A DNA stretch of 64,000 bases from Thermoflavifilum thermophilum. Lineage in GTDB: Bacteria; Bacteroidota; Bacteroidia; Chitinophagales; Chitinophagaceae. The notes below the pieces were generated by a model. It was not told the DNA's origin and made no database searches. It saw only the letters and a list, made by a program, of their open reading frames with translations. The stretch spans positions 2,290,540 through 2,354,539 of the forward strand of contig NZ_FPCJ01000001.1 of NCBI RefSeq assembly GCF_900116565.1, given 5' to 3'. The first letter of the stretch is position 1, and each line of letters begins with the position of its first letter. This document shows, piece after piece, positions 52,344-62,280 of the stretch. A program made the translations under genes and the position numbers.

Positions 52344-54248
52344 TTATAGTTCTTTCTCCATTTCCATCAGTCGCTCAAACGCTTCTTCATAGCGGGTTTG
52401 CAAATCCTGATATTGGGATTGAAGATTGCGGTAGAGTTGTTCAATCTTCAGAAATTCCTGTTTGTTAGCATAGAGGACGGGATCAGCCAGTCGTAGTTCA
52501 ACATTGCGAATTTCTGCCTGGAGAGTATCGAGTTGTTTTTCGATTTTTTCAAACTGGCGTTTTTGTTGTTGATAGGCTTTTCTGCGGGCTCGCTCTTCTG
52601 CAGCAGGCTGGTTAATTTGCCGGGAAGTATAGGTTGAAGATGAAGAAGCTGTTGCAAATGCTTTTTGCTGGACCCAGGAAATGAGATCTCCCTGCCATTC
52701 GCAGAGTTGTGCATTTTCAATATACCAGATTCTTTGAATCATTCCCTCCAGAAAATAGCGGTCGTGAGAAACAACGATATAACTACCCGGAAAATTGCTC
52801 AATGCCTGTTTCAGCGCATCTATGGAAGGAATATCCAGGTGATTGGTGGGCTCGTCGAGCAACAGGAAATTGGCTTGTGTGAGAAACAATTTGGCCAGAG
52901 CCACCCGGGCTTTTTCGCCGCCTGACAATACCTGTATGGGCTTCAAAATGTCATCGCCACTGAATAGGAACTGCCCGAGCACATTGCGAATTTCCTGGGT
53001 AGTGTAGGAGGGAGCATGTTGTTCTACTTCCTGCAAGATGGTGTTGGCTGGATTCAGTTGTTCGGTATGATGTTGTGCATAATAGGCCATTACCACATGG
53101 TGCCCGGTATGCAGTTTTCCTTCAAATGATTCCTGGCCTGCCAGGATGCGGAGCAGGGTTGATTTTCCACGGCCATTGGCACCAATCAAACCAATTTTAT
53201 CACCCCGCATGATTTCAAAGGAAACATCCTTCAATACAGTGTTTTCGTTGTATGATTTGCTGATGTGATGCCCACTCATGATCAGTCGTCCCGGTTCACG
53301 TTGCATCCGGAACTGAAAGCGTGGTGTATTTGTTGTTGCTTCAACGGGATCAATGCGTTCCAGTTTTTCCAGTTTTCTGATTGCACTCTGCACTTGTGCG
53401 GCTTTAGTAGCCTTTGCCCGGAAGCGTTCTATAAAAGCTTGCTGATGTTGAATGAAAGCCTGCTGATTTTCATATGTCCTTTGCTGATGCTCCTGCCTGG
53501 CTTGTTTCTGTGCGATGTAAGCACTATAATTTCCGGTATAGATAAAAAGTTGTTGCTGATCGATTTCCACGATTTTCTCAACCAATCTATCGAGGAAATG
53601 GCGGTCGTGCGAGGCAATGATGCAAGTGCCGGGGATTTGTTGCAGATAATTTTCCAGCCATTGCATGCTGGGTAAATCCAGATGATTGGTGGGTTCGTCG
53701 AGCAGGAGCAAGTCGGGCTGCTGCAGCAGCAGGCGGGCCAGCAATACGCGCATGCGCCAGCCGCCGGAAAAGGTATGAAAAGGGCGATCCAGGTCGCTCG
53801 TCTGGAAGCCCAGGCCTTCCAGCACTTCTTCCGTACGGGCTTTCAATTGGTAAACATTGGCTGTTTCAAACTGATGGAGCAATTCGCCATATTCCTGCAT
53901 CAGGCTTTCCTGCTGGTTGGAGGCCATCTGCTGGCTCAGTTCCTGCAGGCGTTGCCAGCAACGGTTGATTTCATCAAACGCACTCATCGCCACATCGCGG
54001 ATGGGCGCTTCTGTTTGAAAGCTCAGCAATTCCTGGTGAAAAAATCCGATGCGCAGTTCACGCTGCCGATTCACAAACCCTTCCTGCGGCGATAATTCAC
54101 CGGCAATGAGTTTCAACAGGGTTGATTTTCCGGCACCATTGCGACCTACCAATCCTATGCGTTCTCCTTTGCCAATGTGCCAGTTTATGTTATGTAGCAA
54201 GCTGCGTGCCCCAAATTCAAGCGTAATATGTTGCAAACTCACCATCAT
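52344..54248 (-). CDS. ABC-F family ATPase
   Basis: A 634-residue cytoplasmic protein with two nucleotide-binding domains and no membrane part. Domain 1 shows Walker A GRNGAGKST near residue 36, signature FSGGWRMRVLLARLL and DEPTNHLD. Domain 2 shows GANGRGKST near 360, LSGGEKARVALAKLF and DEPTNHLD again. The interdomain linker (PtIM) is rich in Gln/Arg, and a C-terminal coiled coil follows. ABC-F proteins act on the ribosome as translation factors; some give antibiotic resistance. The subgroup (Uup- or YheS-like) was not settled. Confidence 0.95.
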   Translation of the reverse strand: MMVSLQHITLEFGARSLLHNINWHIGKGERIGLVGRNGAGKSTLLKLIAGELSPQEGFVNRQRELRIGFFHQELLSFQTEAPIRDVAMSAFDEINRCWQRLQELSQQMASNQQESLMQEYGELLHQFETANVYQLKARTEEVLEGLGFQTSDLDRPFHTFSGGWRMRVLLARLLLQQPDLLLLDEPTNHLDLPSMQWLENYLQQIPGTCIIASHDRHFLDRLVEKIVEIDQQQLFIYTGNYSAYIAQKQARQEHQQRTYENQQAFIQHQQAFIERFRAKATKAAQVQSAIRKLEKLERIDPVEATTNTPRFQFRMQREPGRLIMSGHHISKSYNENTVLKDVSFEIMRGDKIGLIGANGRGKSTLLRILAGQESFEGKLHTGHHVVMAYYAQHHTEQLNPANTILQEVEQHAPSYTTQEIRNVLGQFLFSGDDILKPIQVLSGGEKARVALAKLFLTQANFLLLDEPTNHLDIPSIDALKQALSNFPGSYIVVSHDRYFLEGMIQRIWYIENAQLCEWQGDLISWVQQKAFATASSSSTYTSRQINQPAAEERARRKAYQQQKRQFEKIEKQLDTLQAEIRNVELRLADPVLYANKQEFLKIEQLYRNLQSQYQDLQTRYEEAFERLMEMEKEL

Positions 54249-54363
54249 TCAGGCCGGCAAAGCTATCAAAAATTCCCATACTGGATGATTCCACAACCCT
54301 GCCAGCCAACAGGCAGCAGCAAGCCGTTTTATTGTTTAATTTGCTTCATCAGAATCTGAATCA

Positions 54364-56751
54364 ATGCGCTTGATTTCTCAGGAAAATTTATGGAAAAGCA
54401 AATGTTGCAGGATATGCCCTGCGGTATGTTTCTGGCTGATGATTTCATTTACTGGTTTTGCTCAGTACACTCTTAGTGGGTATGTACGCGATAGCCTGAA
54501 TGGTGAACTGCTGATAGGTGCAGATATTCATGTACAATCAGCTACAGGCAGTGTTTTAGATGTCAGCACCAATCATTATGGTTTTTATTCTATCCTTCTG
54601 CCCGCAGGTACTTACAAGCTATACGTGATAGATCCGGGTTATCAAATTGATTCATGTTTGATCATGCTCGAAAAAGATTTGTCACTCGATATCTTAATGA
54701 AGCCCTTGCATTACACCACGCAGGAAATAACCATTGTTTCGCGGGTACATGATCAGATTAAAAGCACGGAGGTAAGCCGCATTCGTTTACCCATTCAGGA
54801 AGTAAAATCATTGCCTGTCATGGCAGGTGAAGTGGATGTATTAAAGACGCTGGAGATGCTTCCGGGTGTACAGGCATCGGAAGGTAATACCGGTCTGTAT
54901 ATACGAGGTGGAAATGCTGATCAGAACTTGATTTTATTGGATGATGCGCCGGTTTACAATACCGGTCATTTGTTCGGATTTTTTTCCATTTTCAATGCTG
55001 ATGCGATTAAAAATGTAACGTTGATTAAAGGAGGTATTCCAGCCAATTATGGAGGAAGACTTTCTTCGGTAATTGATATTTCCATGAAAGATGGCAATAA
55101 TCAGCAAATGCATGGTGAAGGTGGAATAGGGCTGATTGCTTCCCGGTTTTCTATAGAAGGACCTATCCGAAAAAACAAATCATCATATATGCTTTCAGCA
55201 CGGCGCACGTATGTGGATATGTTGGTGAAACCCTTCGTAAGCAAATCCAGTTCGTTTTACGGATCTGGATATTATTTTTATGATCTAAATGCAAAACTCA
55301 ATCAGCAATTCTCTGATCGTGACAGGTTGTATGCGAGTGCTTATCTGGGACGGGATGTGTTTCATTTCCGCAGCAGTGAAAATACTTTTCAGGCCTATAT
55401 TCCGTGGGGCAATACCACCGCAACTGTTCGATGGAATCATGTATTCAATGCACGGATGTTTGCCAATACATCCCTGATATACAACGATTATCGGTTCAGC
55501 TTTGGTGCCACACAAAATAATTTCACGGTTGGATTGAATTCCGGTATTCACGACTGGAATCTGAAGACAGATGTGGATTATTATCTGAATCCGCATCATC
55601 ATCTGCAATTTGGATATGATTATATTTTTCATACTTTTCAACCTTCCACAGCTTCCGGACGTTCGGATACTGCCAGCTTTCATCCTGCCAATCCCATGAA
55701 AAAATATGCACATGAAGCAGCTGTATATGTGCTGGATGATATGCAGGCCGGTGAAAGATGGGGCTTCAATTTGGGCATACGCTACAGCCTGTTTCAGCAG
55801 GTGGGGCCTTATGTGCGTGTACAACCTGATGGCAGCGGACATGATGATTCCGTTTTCTATCGCAGGTTTCAGCCAGTAAAAACCTACATGCAGTTGGAGC
55901 CTCGCCTTATAGCACGATTTTCGTTGAATACAAAGGCTTCACTGAAAGCTTCTGTTACCCGCACGGCACAATACATTCATCTGGTATCGAATTCTGGAAC
56001 TACACTTCCAACAGATCTCTGGGTGCCCAGCACTTATCGTGTAAAACCACAAACAGCATGGGAATATACGATAGGTTATTTTACCCAGCTGCATGACCAG
56101 ATGTGGGAAGCTTCATTGGAGATATATGAACGACAAATGTATCATCAGATTGAATTTGCTGAAGGATATACACCTTCTCTTGATGACCCGGAAAACAGTT
56201 TTGTATTTGGCAAAGGATGGAGTTATGGTAGTGAATTGTTTATTCACAAACAAAAAGGAAAACTAACGGGATGGCTTTCCTATACGCTTTCCTGGACCTG
56301 GAGAAAATTTCCGGATCTGAACGACGGGCAAAAATATCCGGCACGTTTTGACAGGCGGCATGATTTGAATCTTGTGGTTGGTTATCGGTTGAATGATCGA
56401 TGGAATTTTTCAGCTGATTTTGTATTTGCTACCGGAAATGCTGTAACGATTCCCAATCAGTTTTATTTCATTGAAGGTGTTCTGACGCAATCCTATACGC
56501 AAATCAATGGTTATCGCATGAAACCTTACAACCGGCTTGATATAGCTGCCGTTTATACACCCAAACCCAAACATCATCGTTTTCATCACAGCTGGATGTT
56601 TTCTATATACAATGTATATAGCCGGCTGAATCCGTATTTCATTTACTTCGATCAATCAGGAGGATTGCTGCAGGGCAACCTGCAAATACAGGCCAAAAAA
56701 GTTGCTTTGTTCCCCATTATTCCAAGTGTAACCTGGAATTTCATTTTCTGA
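54364..56751 (+). CDS. TonB-dependent receptor with carboxypeptidase-like domain
   Basis: A 795-residue outer-membrane receptor, not of the SusC type. After a signal sequence (ending FTGFAQ) comes a CarboxypepD_reg-like domain (LSGYVRDSLNGELLIGADI). The plug reads LPVMAGEVDVLKTLEMLPGVQASEGNTGLYIRGGNADQ with only small differences from FecA-type plugs. The barrel then runs to the terminal Phe of WNFIF. No SusD partner is adjacent, so the substrate could be a siderophore, metal or peptide; it cannot be told from the sequence. Convergent with the M16 gene. Confidence 0.9.
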   Translation: MRLISQENLWKSKCCRICPAVCFWLMISFTGFAQYTLSGYVRDSLNGELLIGADIHVQSATGSVLDVSTNHYGFYSILLPAGTYKLYVIDPGYQIDSCLIMLEKDLSLDILMKPLHYTTQEITIVSRVHDQIKSTEVSRIRLPIQEVKSLPVMAGEVDVLKTLEMLPGVQASEGNTGLYIRGGNADQNLILLDDAPVYNTGHLFGFFSIFNADAIKNVTLIKGGIPANYGGRLSSVIDISMKDGNNQQMHGEGGIGLIASRFSIEGPIRKNKSSYMLSARRTYVDMLVKPFVSKSSSFYGSGYYFYDLNAKLNQQFSDRDRLYASAYLGRDVFHFRSSENTFQAYIPWGNTTATVRWNHVFNARMFANTSLIYNDYRFSFGATQNNFTVGLNSGIHDWNLKTDVDYYLNPHHHLQFGYDYIFHTFQPSTASGRSDTASFHPANPMKKYAHEAAVYVLDDMQAGERWGFNLGIRYSLFQQVGPYVRVQPDGSGHDDSVFYRRFQPVKTYMQLEPRLIARFSLNTKASLKASVTRTAQYIHLVSNSGTTLPTDLWVPSTYRVKPQTAWEYTIGYFTQLHDQMWEASLEIYERQMYHQIEFAEGYTPSLDDPENSFVFGKGWSYGSELFIHKQKGKLTGWLSYTLSWTWRKFPDLNDGQKYPARFDRRHDLNLVVGYRLNDRWNFSADFVFATGNAVTIPNQFYFIEGVLTQSYTQINGYRMKPYNRLDIAAVYTPKPKHHRFHHSWMFSIYNVYSRLNPYFIYFDQSGGLLQGNLQIQAKKVALFPIIPSVTWNFIF

Positions 56752-56827
56752 TTTTAATGATGCTCATTTGATTGCCCTGCATTTTTTGTTTGCTGTTTCA
56801 GGTAAAACTGTATTTGTTAATTAACCA

Positions 56828-58897
56828 TTACAGAAAATCACTTTCGTTTAATCCTTCATTGATCTGTATTTGCGTAACGTGGAAAGTAACACGCTGAGGT
56901 CCCATGCTGGTGGAAATTTCATAAGGCAGTTGCAGACCCTTTACCTGACGGTAATCACTAAAATCATATACAGAAGTCAGGGTTCTGTCATTAAGCTGCA
57001 CCTGATGAATTTCATGAAGTTTTAAACCGGTTTGCGGATCATATTGGTACGTGATGGTTCCATTGGGTTGTGTGTATTGTATCGCATATACCTGTTTACC
57101 ATTTTCATCGGTAGCGGTGGTAAGCGTTAGTTTGTCTGCCTGATTTAACAATGTCAGTTCAGGACACCATTTTGCATTTTGTTGGATTTGTTGTTTCATT
57201 TGAGGTGTAAGTGCGACTTGTTGGCCCATTTGCTGCATGCGGATGCTATCCTTGTTCATCGTTATCTTTGTAATCACCATACCTGATGATGGCAAAGAAA
57301 GTTCCTGCATGTAATGCTGATCCTGCAAGTGCCATTCGGTGAGGCGCACCTGTTGACCCTGTATTTCACCTTCTGCAACCTGGCTGAATGATTTTACCTG
57401 TTGCAATTTTTCTTTTCCACCGATGGCCGTGAGATAATGATTGATGACGTCGGTTGCTGATATTCCTTGCGGTGCCTGTGTAGTGGTATCGGGTGTAACC
57501 GGATCTGCGTAAACAGAGTAATATTCCAGTTTACCAAAAGCCTTCAGCTTATCAGCAAACTGCTTTGCATTGCCTACTACAATCACATAGGCATGATCAG
57601 GTTGAATAAATTGTTCCGCAGCTTTTTGAACCTGTTCAGCATTTACTTGTGCGAGATATTGCAGATAATGTTGATAATAGTCGCGCGGCATGTGATATCG
57701 TTCAATGTTGATAGCAAACTGCGCAATGATAGATGGATTTTCCAATGAGCGTGCAAAGCTGCCGGAAAGCGCATTTCTGAATCGAGTTAATTCATCTTCT
57801 GTTACAGGTTTGGTGCGCATATCCTGCAAATCGGCCAGCAGTCTGCTGATAGCGCTGTCGGTAACTTCTGTTCTTACCGCTGTGCTGGCCCGGAATATAC
57901 CTACATAAGGATCATTGCTGAGCGATGAATAGGCACCGTATGTGTAGCCATGTGTTTCCCTGAGATCCATGAAAAGCCGGCTGTTCGATCCTCCACCCAG
58001 AATTTCATTCATGATCATAGCCGGAAAATTGCGCATGTCGCCAGGTTTGAGGTCAATGGGATTGGCAAAGGCAATATTGCTTTGTACGGCAGTCGGTCGG
58101 TTCACGATTGCCACAGTCAACTGTTTCGGTTGTTCAGGGAATGGATAGATGGGATGGGGCACCGGTGCGGGTTGCCAGTGAGCCAGATATTTTTGCGTGA
58201 CTTCACGTGCCTGCTGGGGCGTAATATCACCTACAAATGCCAGATAACCTGTGTTGGGCCGCCAGTAGGTTTGATAATACTGCACCAGATCATCGCGGTT
58301 GATGTGGCTGACGGTTTGTTCGGTTTCAATTTCACCGTAAGGATGTTGTTTGCCGTAAGTCAGAGCATCCGTAACATGGGAAAGAATGGCATTGGGGTTA
58401 TCCTTTTGTTGTGCCAGAGATGAAAGTGTTTGTTTCCTGAGTTTTTCCAGTTCTGTTGTATCAAAGGAAGGATGCAAGACTATGTCGGAAAATATCGCAA
58501 ACAAGGCAGGAAAATTTTTACTCAGTGAAAATGCTGTGGCGCTGCTGCTGGATGTTCTGATATTACCACCCAGAAAATCGATGGTATCATCCAATTGTTG
58601 CTTATTCATGTCCAGCGTGCCTGTGCGCAGCATCTGGCCAGCCATAGATACATAACCCGCTTTTTCACCTTCCCGAACCGGTGGATGATCCAGGATCAGT
58701 GTAGCTGTAACCCAGGGCAGTTTGTGATTTTCCACCACAAATACTTTCAATCCGTTGTCCAGGGTAAATGTATCGGGTGTGCCGATGTGGATTTCCGGTG
58801 CTGGACCTGCAGCTGGCGGATGGCTTCGATCTATTTGTGCGAAGGCAGTTATGCCATTTAACAAGATGAACAGTAATAAAACAGAAATCTTTTGCAT
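56828..58897 (-). CDS. M16 peptidase, non-catalytic partner with C-terminal LolA-like domain
   Basis: A 689-residue exported protein (signal peptide to about FAQ, residue 21). Two M16 domains span roughly residues 40-460. The zinc motif HxxEH is missing in the first domain: where it is expected the sequence runs GYVSMAGQMLRTGTLDM. The second domain keeps the R/Y element GGGSNSRLFMDLRETHGYTYGAYS that helps the partner's active site. An extra C-terminal region of about 210 residues (from ATDVINHYLTAIGGKEKL) resembles LolA/LolB-type lipoprotein-binding domains. It follows the catalytic M16 gene by 27 bases, so the two form a heterodimeric periplasmic peptidase. Confidence 0.88.
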   Translation of the reverse strand: MQKISVLLLFILLNGITAFAQIDRSHPPAAGPAPEIHIGTPDTFTLDNGLKVFVVENHKLPWVTATLILDHPPVREGEKAGYVSMAGQMLRTGTLDMNKQQLDDTIDFLGGNIRTSSSSATAFSLSKNFPALFAIFSDIVLHPSFDTTELEKLRKQTLSSLAQQKDNPNAILSHVTDALTYGKQHPYGEIETEQTVSHINRDDLVQYYQTYWRPNTGYLAFVGDITPQQAREVTQKYLAHWQPAPVPHPIYPFPEQPKQLTVAIVNRPTAVQSNIAFANPIDLKPGDMRNFPAMIMNEILGGGSNSRLFMDLRETHGYTYGAYSSLSNDPYVGIFRASTAVRTEVTDSAISRLLADLQDMRTKPVTEDELTRFRNALSGSFARSLENPSIIAQFAINIERYHMPRDYYQHYLQYLAQVNAEQVQKAAEQFIQPDHAYVIVVGNAKQFADKLKAFGKLEYYSVYADPVTPDTTTQAPQGISATDVINHYLTAIGGKEKLQQVKSFSQVAEGEIQGQQVRLTEWHLQDQHYMQELSLPSSGMVITKITMNKDSIRMQQMGQQVALTPQMKQQIQQNAKWCPELTLLNQADKLTLTTATDENGKQVYAIQYTQPNGTITYQYDPQTGLKLHEIHQVQLNDRTLTSVYDFSDYRQVKGLQLPYEISTSMGPQRVTFHVTQIQINEGLNESDFL

Positions 58898-58924
58898 ATG
58901 ATTTGGTTTTGAAGATTCAATGGT

Positions 58925-60307
58925 TTATTCGCCTGCAGCTTGTTTTTGTGATATTGGCAAATAATACAACACGACCCGATTATCCGGTCGCAAATATTTT
59001 TTGGCAACCTGTAAAACTTCTTCGCGTGTTACCTGCTGGTATTTTTGCAATTGTTGATTGATCAGGTTGGCATCGCCAAAAAACATTTGATAATCGGCCA
59101 GGCTTTCCGCAATACCCAGCATGGTGCTGTTACTGGATACCACATCGGTTTGAATCTGATTCATGATTTTTTCAAATTCCTTTTCCGGAAGCAGTTGTGT
59201 GGTTAGTTTATGTACTTCTTGATCCATGGCCTGTTGCAGGCTGTCAGGATTTACATGCATGTTTGCAATCGCATAGTTGATCAGCAAACCGGCATCTTCA
59301 TTGAAATAAGGAATAGATGCAACCGCTACGGCCAGTTGTTTCTGATCTTTTACCACCGTATTCAACCGGGATGAAGGCCCGCCAGAAAGAGCTGTGGCCA
59401 GCACCTGTGCTGCGTAATATTCGGGTGAGGTTTCTTTTGGCATGCGATAAGCTTCTATGACGGCAGGTAGTTGAATGTGATCATAGATGGTGTCTTTGAT
59501 TTCATGTGTCAGCGGTGGTTCATTCGGATCAGGGCGTGGGATAGGAGTTTTGCCTTTTGGAATAGAACCGAAATAAGCCTGGATTAATTTTTTGGTACTG
59601 TCAATTTCAATATTGCCAGCGATGGAAAGAATCGCATTGTTGGGCACATAATAGGTATGATAAAATTGCAGGAATTGTCCCAATTGTGCTCGATTGATAT
59701 CATCCATTGATCCGATAGGCGACCAGTGATAAGGTCCGCTGAAGGCTCGTTTCAATACTTCAATGAAAATGGTGCCATAGGGTTGATTATCTACTCGCAG
59801 GCGTTTTTCTTCTTTCACCACTTCGCGTTGGGTATTGACACCGATACTATCAATTTTCAGGTGCAGCAATCTTTCGCTTTCCAGCCACAGACCAAGGGCC
59901 AGCTGATTGGAAGGAAGTACTTCGTAGAAAAACGTGCGATCCTGCGTGGTATTGGCGTTATAGCTGCCGCCGGCGTTGGTGATGTATTTCTCAAATGATT
60001 TGCGTGGAATGTATTCGGATCCTTCAAACATCAGGTGTTCAAAAAAATGAGCGAATCCTGTCAGCCCGGGTGTTTCATTTTTTGAGCCTACATGATACAT
60101 CATGGTAACCGCCACAACGGGTACCGTGGTATCGCGGTGCAGAATCACAGTGAGTCCGTTGGGCAATTGATATTTTTCAAAACGAATCAGGTGTTGCTGA
60201 GCTCCAGCTTGTTGTGGGTGAAGCAGGCATAAGATCGGCAGGCTCATCATCAGCCATAAGGCTGAATTTCTATGCCTTCGGGATTTGTGAAATGTGTGAA
60301 TCAGCAT
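58925..60307 (-). CDS. M16 family zinc peptidase, catalytic subunit
   Basis: A 460-residue exported metallopeptidase. The inverted zinc motif is His87-x-x-Glu90-His91 in GFAHFFEHLMFEG, and the third ligand lies in REVVKEEKRLR. The N-terminal signal peptide ends near AGAQQ at about residue 38. The second domain (SGGPSSRLNTVVKDQ) lacks the R/Y arrangement seen in the neighbour's GGGSNSRLFMDLRETHGYTYG, so the two proteins complement each other. Expected to degrade peptides in the periplasm. Upstream in the same operon as its partner. Confidence 0.93.
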   Translation of the reverse strand: MLIHTFHKSRRHRNSALWLMMSLPILCLLHPQQAGAQQHLIRFEKYQLPNGLTVILHRDTTVPVVAVTMMYHVGSKNETPGLTGFAHFFEHLMFEGSEYIPRKSFEKYITNAGGSYNANTTQDRTFFYEVLPSNQLALGLWLESERLLHLKIDSIGVNTQREVVKEEKRLRVDNQPYGTIFIEVLKRAFSGPYHWSPIGSMDDINRAQLGQFLQFYHTYYVPNNAILSIAGNIEIDSTKKLIQAYFGSIPKGKTPIPRPDPNEPPLTHEIKDTIYDHIQLPAVIEAYRMPKETSPEYYAAQVLATALSGGPSSRLNTVVKDQKQLAVAVASIPYFNEDAGLLINYAIANMHVNPDSLQQAMDQEVHKLTTQLLPEKEFEKIMNQIQTDVVSSNSTMLGIAESLADYQMFFGDANLINQQLQKYQQVTREEVLQVAKKYLRPDNRVVLYYLPISQKQAAGE

Positions 60308-60408
60308 AGGTAGGGTCTTTACGGGTTATTGTTTATCAGCAATTGAATGTGTTGGAAAAGTAGTGATTTTTCTTTGTGAAATACATATTTTCTGAAATGC
60401 GGAGATCA

Positions 60409-61131
60409 TTATTCTTCCACTCGCTTCCACACTTCAAAGTTAGGGTCACCTTTTGTGGTTTTACCTTTGTGATACCAAAGATCACCTTTGATTTCATCAG
60501 TAAAGGGCAGCGACATGCCTGCACGCGTAGAATCGCGGGAAAAGAATTCAATATGTTCGGTGTACTGACCATTGCTCACGCTGTAGGTTCCGCCGCCGGT
60601 GGCAAAAACCTGGCCGGTTGCAATATTTACAGCAGCCCATTGAAAGCGGGTACCGGTAAGCAGTTTTAAGGTTTTGCGATCGCCGGTCTGGGGGATATCG
60701 CGCAGCTGACCATTTTGCTGATGCTGCACAATGCGCCAGGTTCCTGCATAAGCTCCTTGTCCATTGTCAATCCGTTTCCAACGTTGTGTTTCACCATCCG
60801 GAGTGGTGAAGCTCAGCTCTTCATCATTGCCTTTTAGTACCAACTGAAAGCTGGCAGGCTGCATGGTTTCATCACCCATCTGATATAAAAACTGCCCATC
60901 CAGCGTGTCGCCATGAAGCGTGTAGGTACCACCTCCAGCAAATACAATGTGATGAGTAGCAGTATCCACCTCACTTTCCATAAATACCCGATCGCCAAAC
61001 AAGGCAACCGTCTTCACGGGCGATGATGCATGCTGTACACGCAGCCAGGCACCCCTGATATCAAGCTGAGCCGGGGCGGTGGTTATAATCCCGAAATAAG
61101 TGAGCAAAAGCAGAAAGCAGTACTTACGCAT
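60409..61131 (-). CDS. Exported two-repeat lipocalin-like protein
   Basis: A 240-residue protein with a signal peptide (MRKYCFLLLLTYFGIITTAPAQ). Two repeats of about 110 residues follow, each starting near a GAW/GTW motif (IRGAWLRVQH and AGTWRIVQHQ). Each contains a GGGTYT/GGGTYS turn and ends in a tryptophan-basic stretch (RWKRID, VWKRVE). The pattern looks like DUF4488-type lipocalin-like proteins of Bacteroidota. Ligand unknown. It stands upstream of the M16 pair, 101 bases away on the same strand, possibly independent. Confidence 0.7.
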   Translation of the reverse strand: MRKYCFLLLLTYFGIITTAPAQLDIRGAWLRVQHASSPVKTVALFGDRVFMESEVDTATHHIVFAGGGTYTLHGDTLDGQFLYQMGDETMQPASFQLVLKGNDEELSFTTPDGETQRWKRIDNGQGAYAGTWRIVQHQQNGQLRDIPQTGDRKTLKLLTGTRFQWAAVNIATGQVFATGGGTYSVSNGQYTEHIEFFSRDSTRAGMSLPFTDEIKGDLWYHKGKTTKGDPNFEVWKRVEE

Positions 61132-61531
61132 AATTTAGAAGTTTTTGAAGAAGCTTATTTTATACAAGGGTTTTATCATTGAGTCACAACTGGTGCAATC
61201 AAGTCAGAAAAGTTTTTTACACAGATAAAAATAATACAATTTTTTAAAACCAGGTACGTATGCAGATGATTTCAAAAGGTATCAGAACCGGGAACAACGC
61301 TTTCTTATGTTCCGGTTGCAACCATTGAATAAGCGAAAATTTTGTGAGGTTGTACGTAGTGCATTATGATTTGCATTTGGCCATCAAGTAAGTTTACAAA
61401 ATGAAAAAACTTCAAATCAGAAGTCACAAAGATTGATAACGTAAAAAATAAAAAATGCAACATGCATAACAGGCAATCAAACCAACTATTCTGATGTATG
61501 GCGTAATTGATACAATCTGTGTAAAGGAATA
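61132..61531. other. Intergenic region upstream of the lipocalin-like gene
   Basis: Four hundred AT-rich bases without a credible gene. An imperfect inverted repeat occupies 61286-61317 (AACCGGGAACA against TGTTCCGGTT, one bulge), which could be a regulator site or terminator. Nothing else was recognised. Confidence 0.4.
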
Positions 61532-62272
61532 TCATTTTTCCCAGGTGGGCAGCCCATTTAACCCACGTGAAAGATATATTTCCATCCAAATCCAGATGGC
61601 AGGAGCTATAAGAATGGCAGCCAGTATGTCGATGCTGTAATGGGCGTGTTGTATCAGCAGCAACAGGATCACTACAGCCATCCAGATGATCAGCAAGTGC
61701 TTTTTGTTTTTCGGTGCAGCAAGATAAAATACCATCATGGTAGCTGTATGTCCGGAAAAAAACAAATCACGGGTAACAGGCAAATGATGATAGGCCAGGA
61801 TATAAACCAATGGGTCGCGCAATGTTATGCAGTTCTGCGGCGGGTCCAGCGGTATGGCCCAGATGGTAATCAGGCGGAGGGTTTGCAGCGCAATGATGCT
61901 CATCAGTACCTGAAGCAGGCTTCGTGGGTATGCAATAAGCATAGTTAACCACACCAACATGGGAATATACAGGCATGCAAACAGTAACAAGGATACGTCG
62001 TGTGCTGGAATCAGCTGCAGCAGCGGGTCATAGAGTGTAATGCCATGCCGCTGCTGAATGTAGGGGAAAAATAATTGTGCAATATAAGCCAGCACTATGC
62101 CGGCTATCAGTGTCAGCAGTGCATTCCAGCAGAAGAAAGGAATCTGGAATGCTGTTTTCCATGCTTGTTTCAGGTGTTTTAACTTACTATGAGCAACGTT
62201 TTCTGCAGTAGGATGGAGGTGTTCCGTCCGCAGGGATGTTTGAGGCAAGTCTGTATGTTGGTCAGTATCCAT
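61532..62272 (-). CDS. PAP2 / sphingomyelin-synthase-like membrane phosphatase
   Basis: A 246-residue inner-membrane protein with about six hydrophobic segments. The C-terminal half carries the PAP2_C-type active-site pattern: RDLFFSGHTATMM and, after two helices, HAHYSIDILAA, giving the catalytic His-His-Asp set. The long N-terminal tail is cytoplasmic. Relatives are lipid phosphatases or phosphocholine/ethanolamine transferases such as sphingomyelin synthases. Since Bacteroidota make sphingolipids, a lipid head-group role is plausible, but unproven. Last gene of the PhyH-SDR-PAP2 operon, eight bases after the SDR. Confidence 0.85.
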   Translation of the reverse strand: MDTDQHTDLPQTSLRTEHLHPTAENVAHSKLKHLKQAWKTAFQIPFFCWNALLTLIAGIVLAYIAQLFFPYIQQRHGITLYDPLLQLIPAHDVSLLLFACLYIPMLVWLTMLIAYPRSLLQVLMSIIALQTLRLITIWAIPLDPPQNCITLRDPLVYILAYHHLPVTRDLFFSGHTATMMVFYLAAPKNKKHLLIIWMAVVILLLLIQHAHYSIDILAAILIAPAIWIWMEIYLSRGLNGLPTWEK

Positions 62273-62280
62273 AAAGCGAT

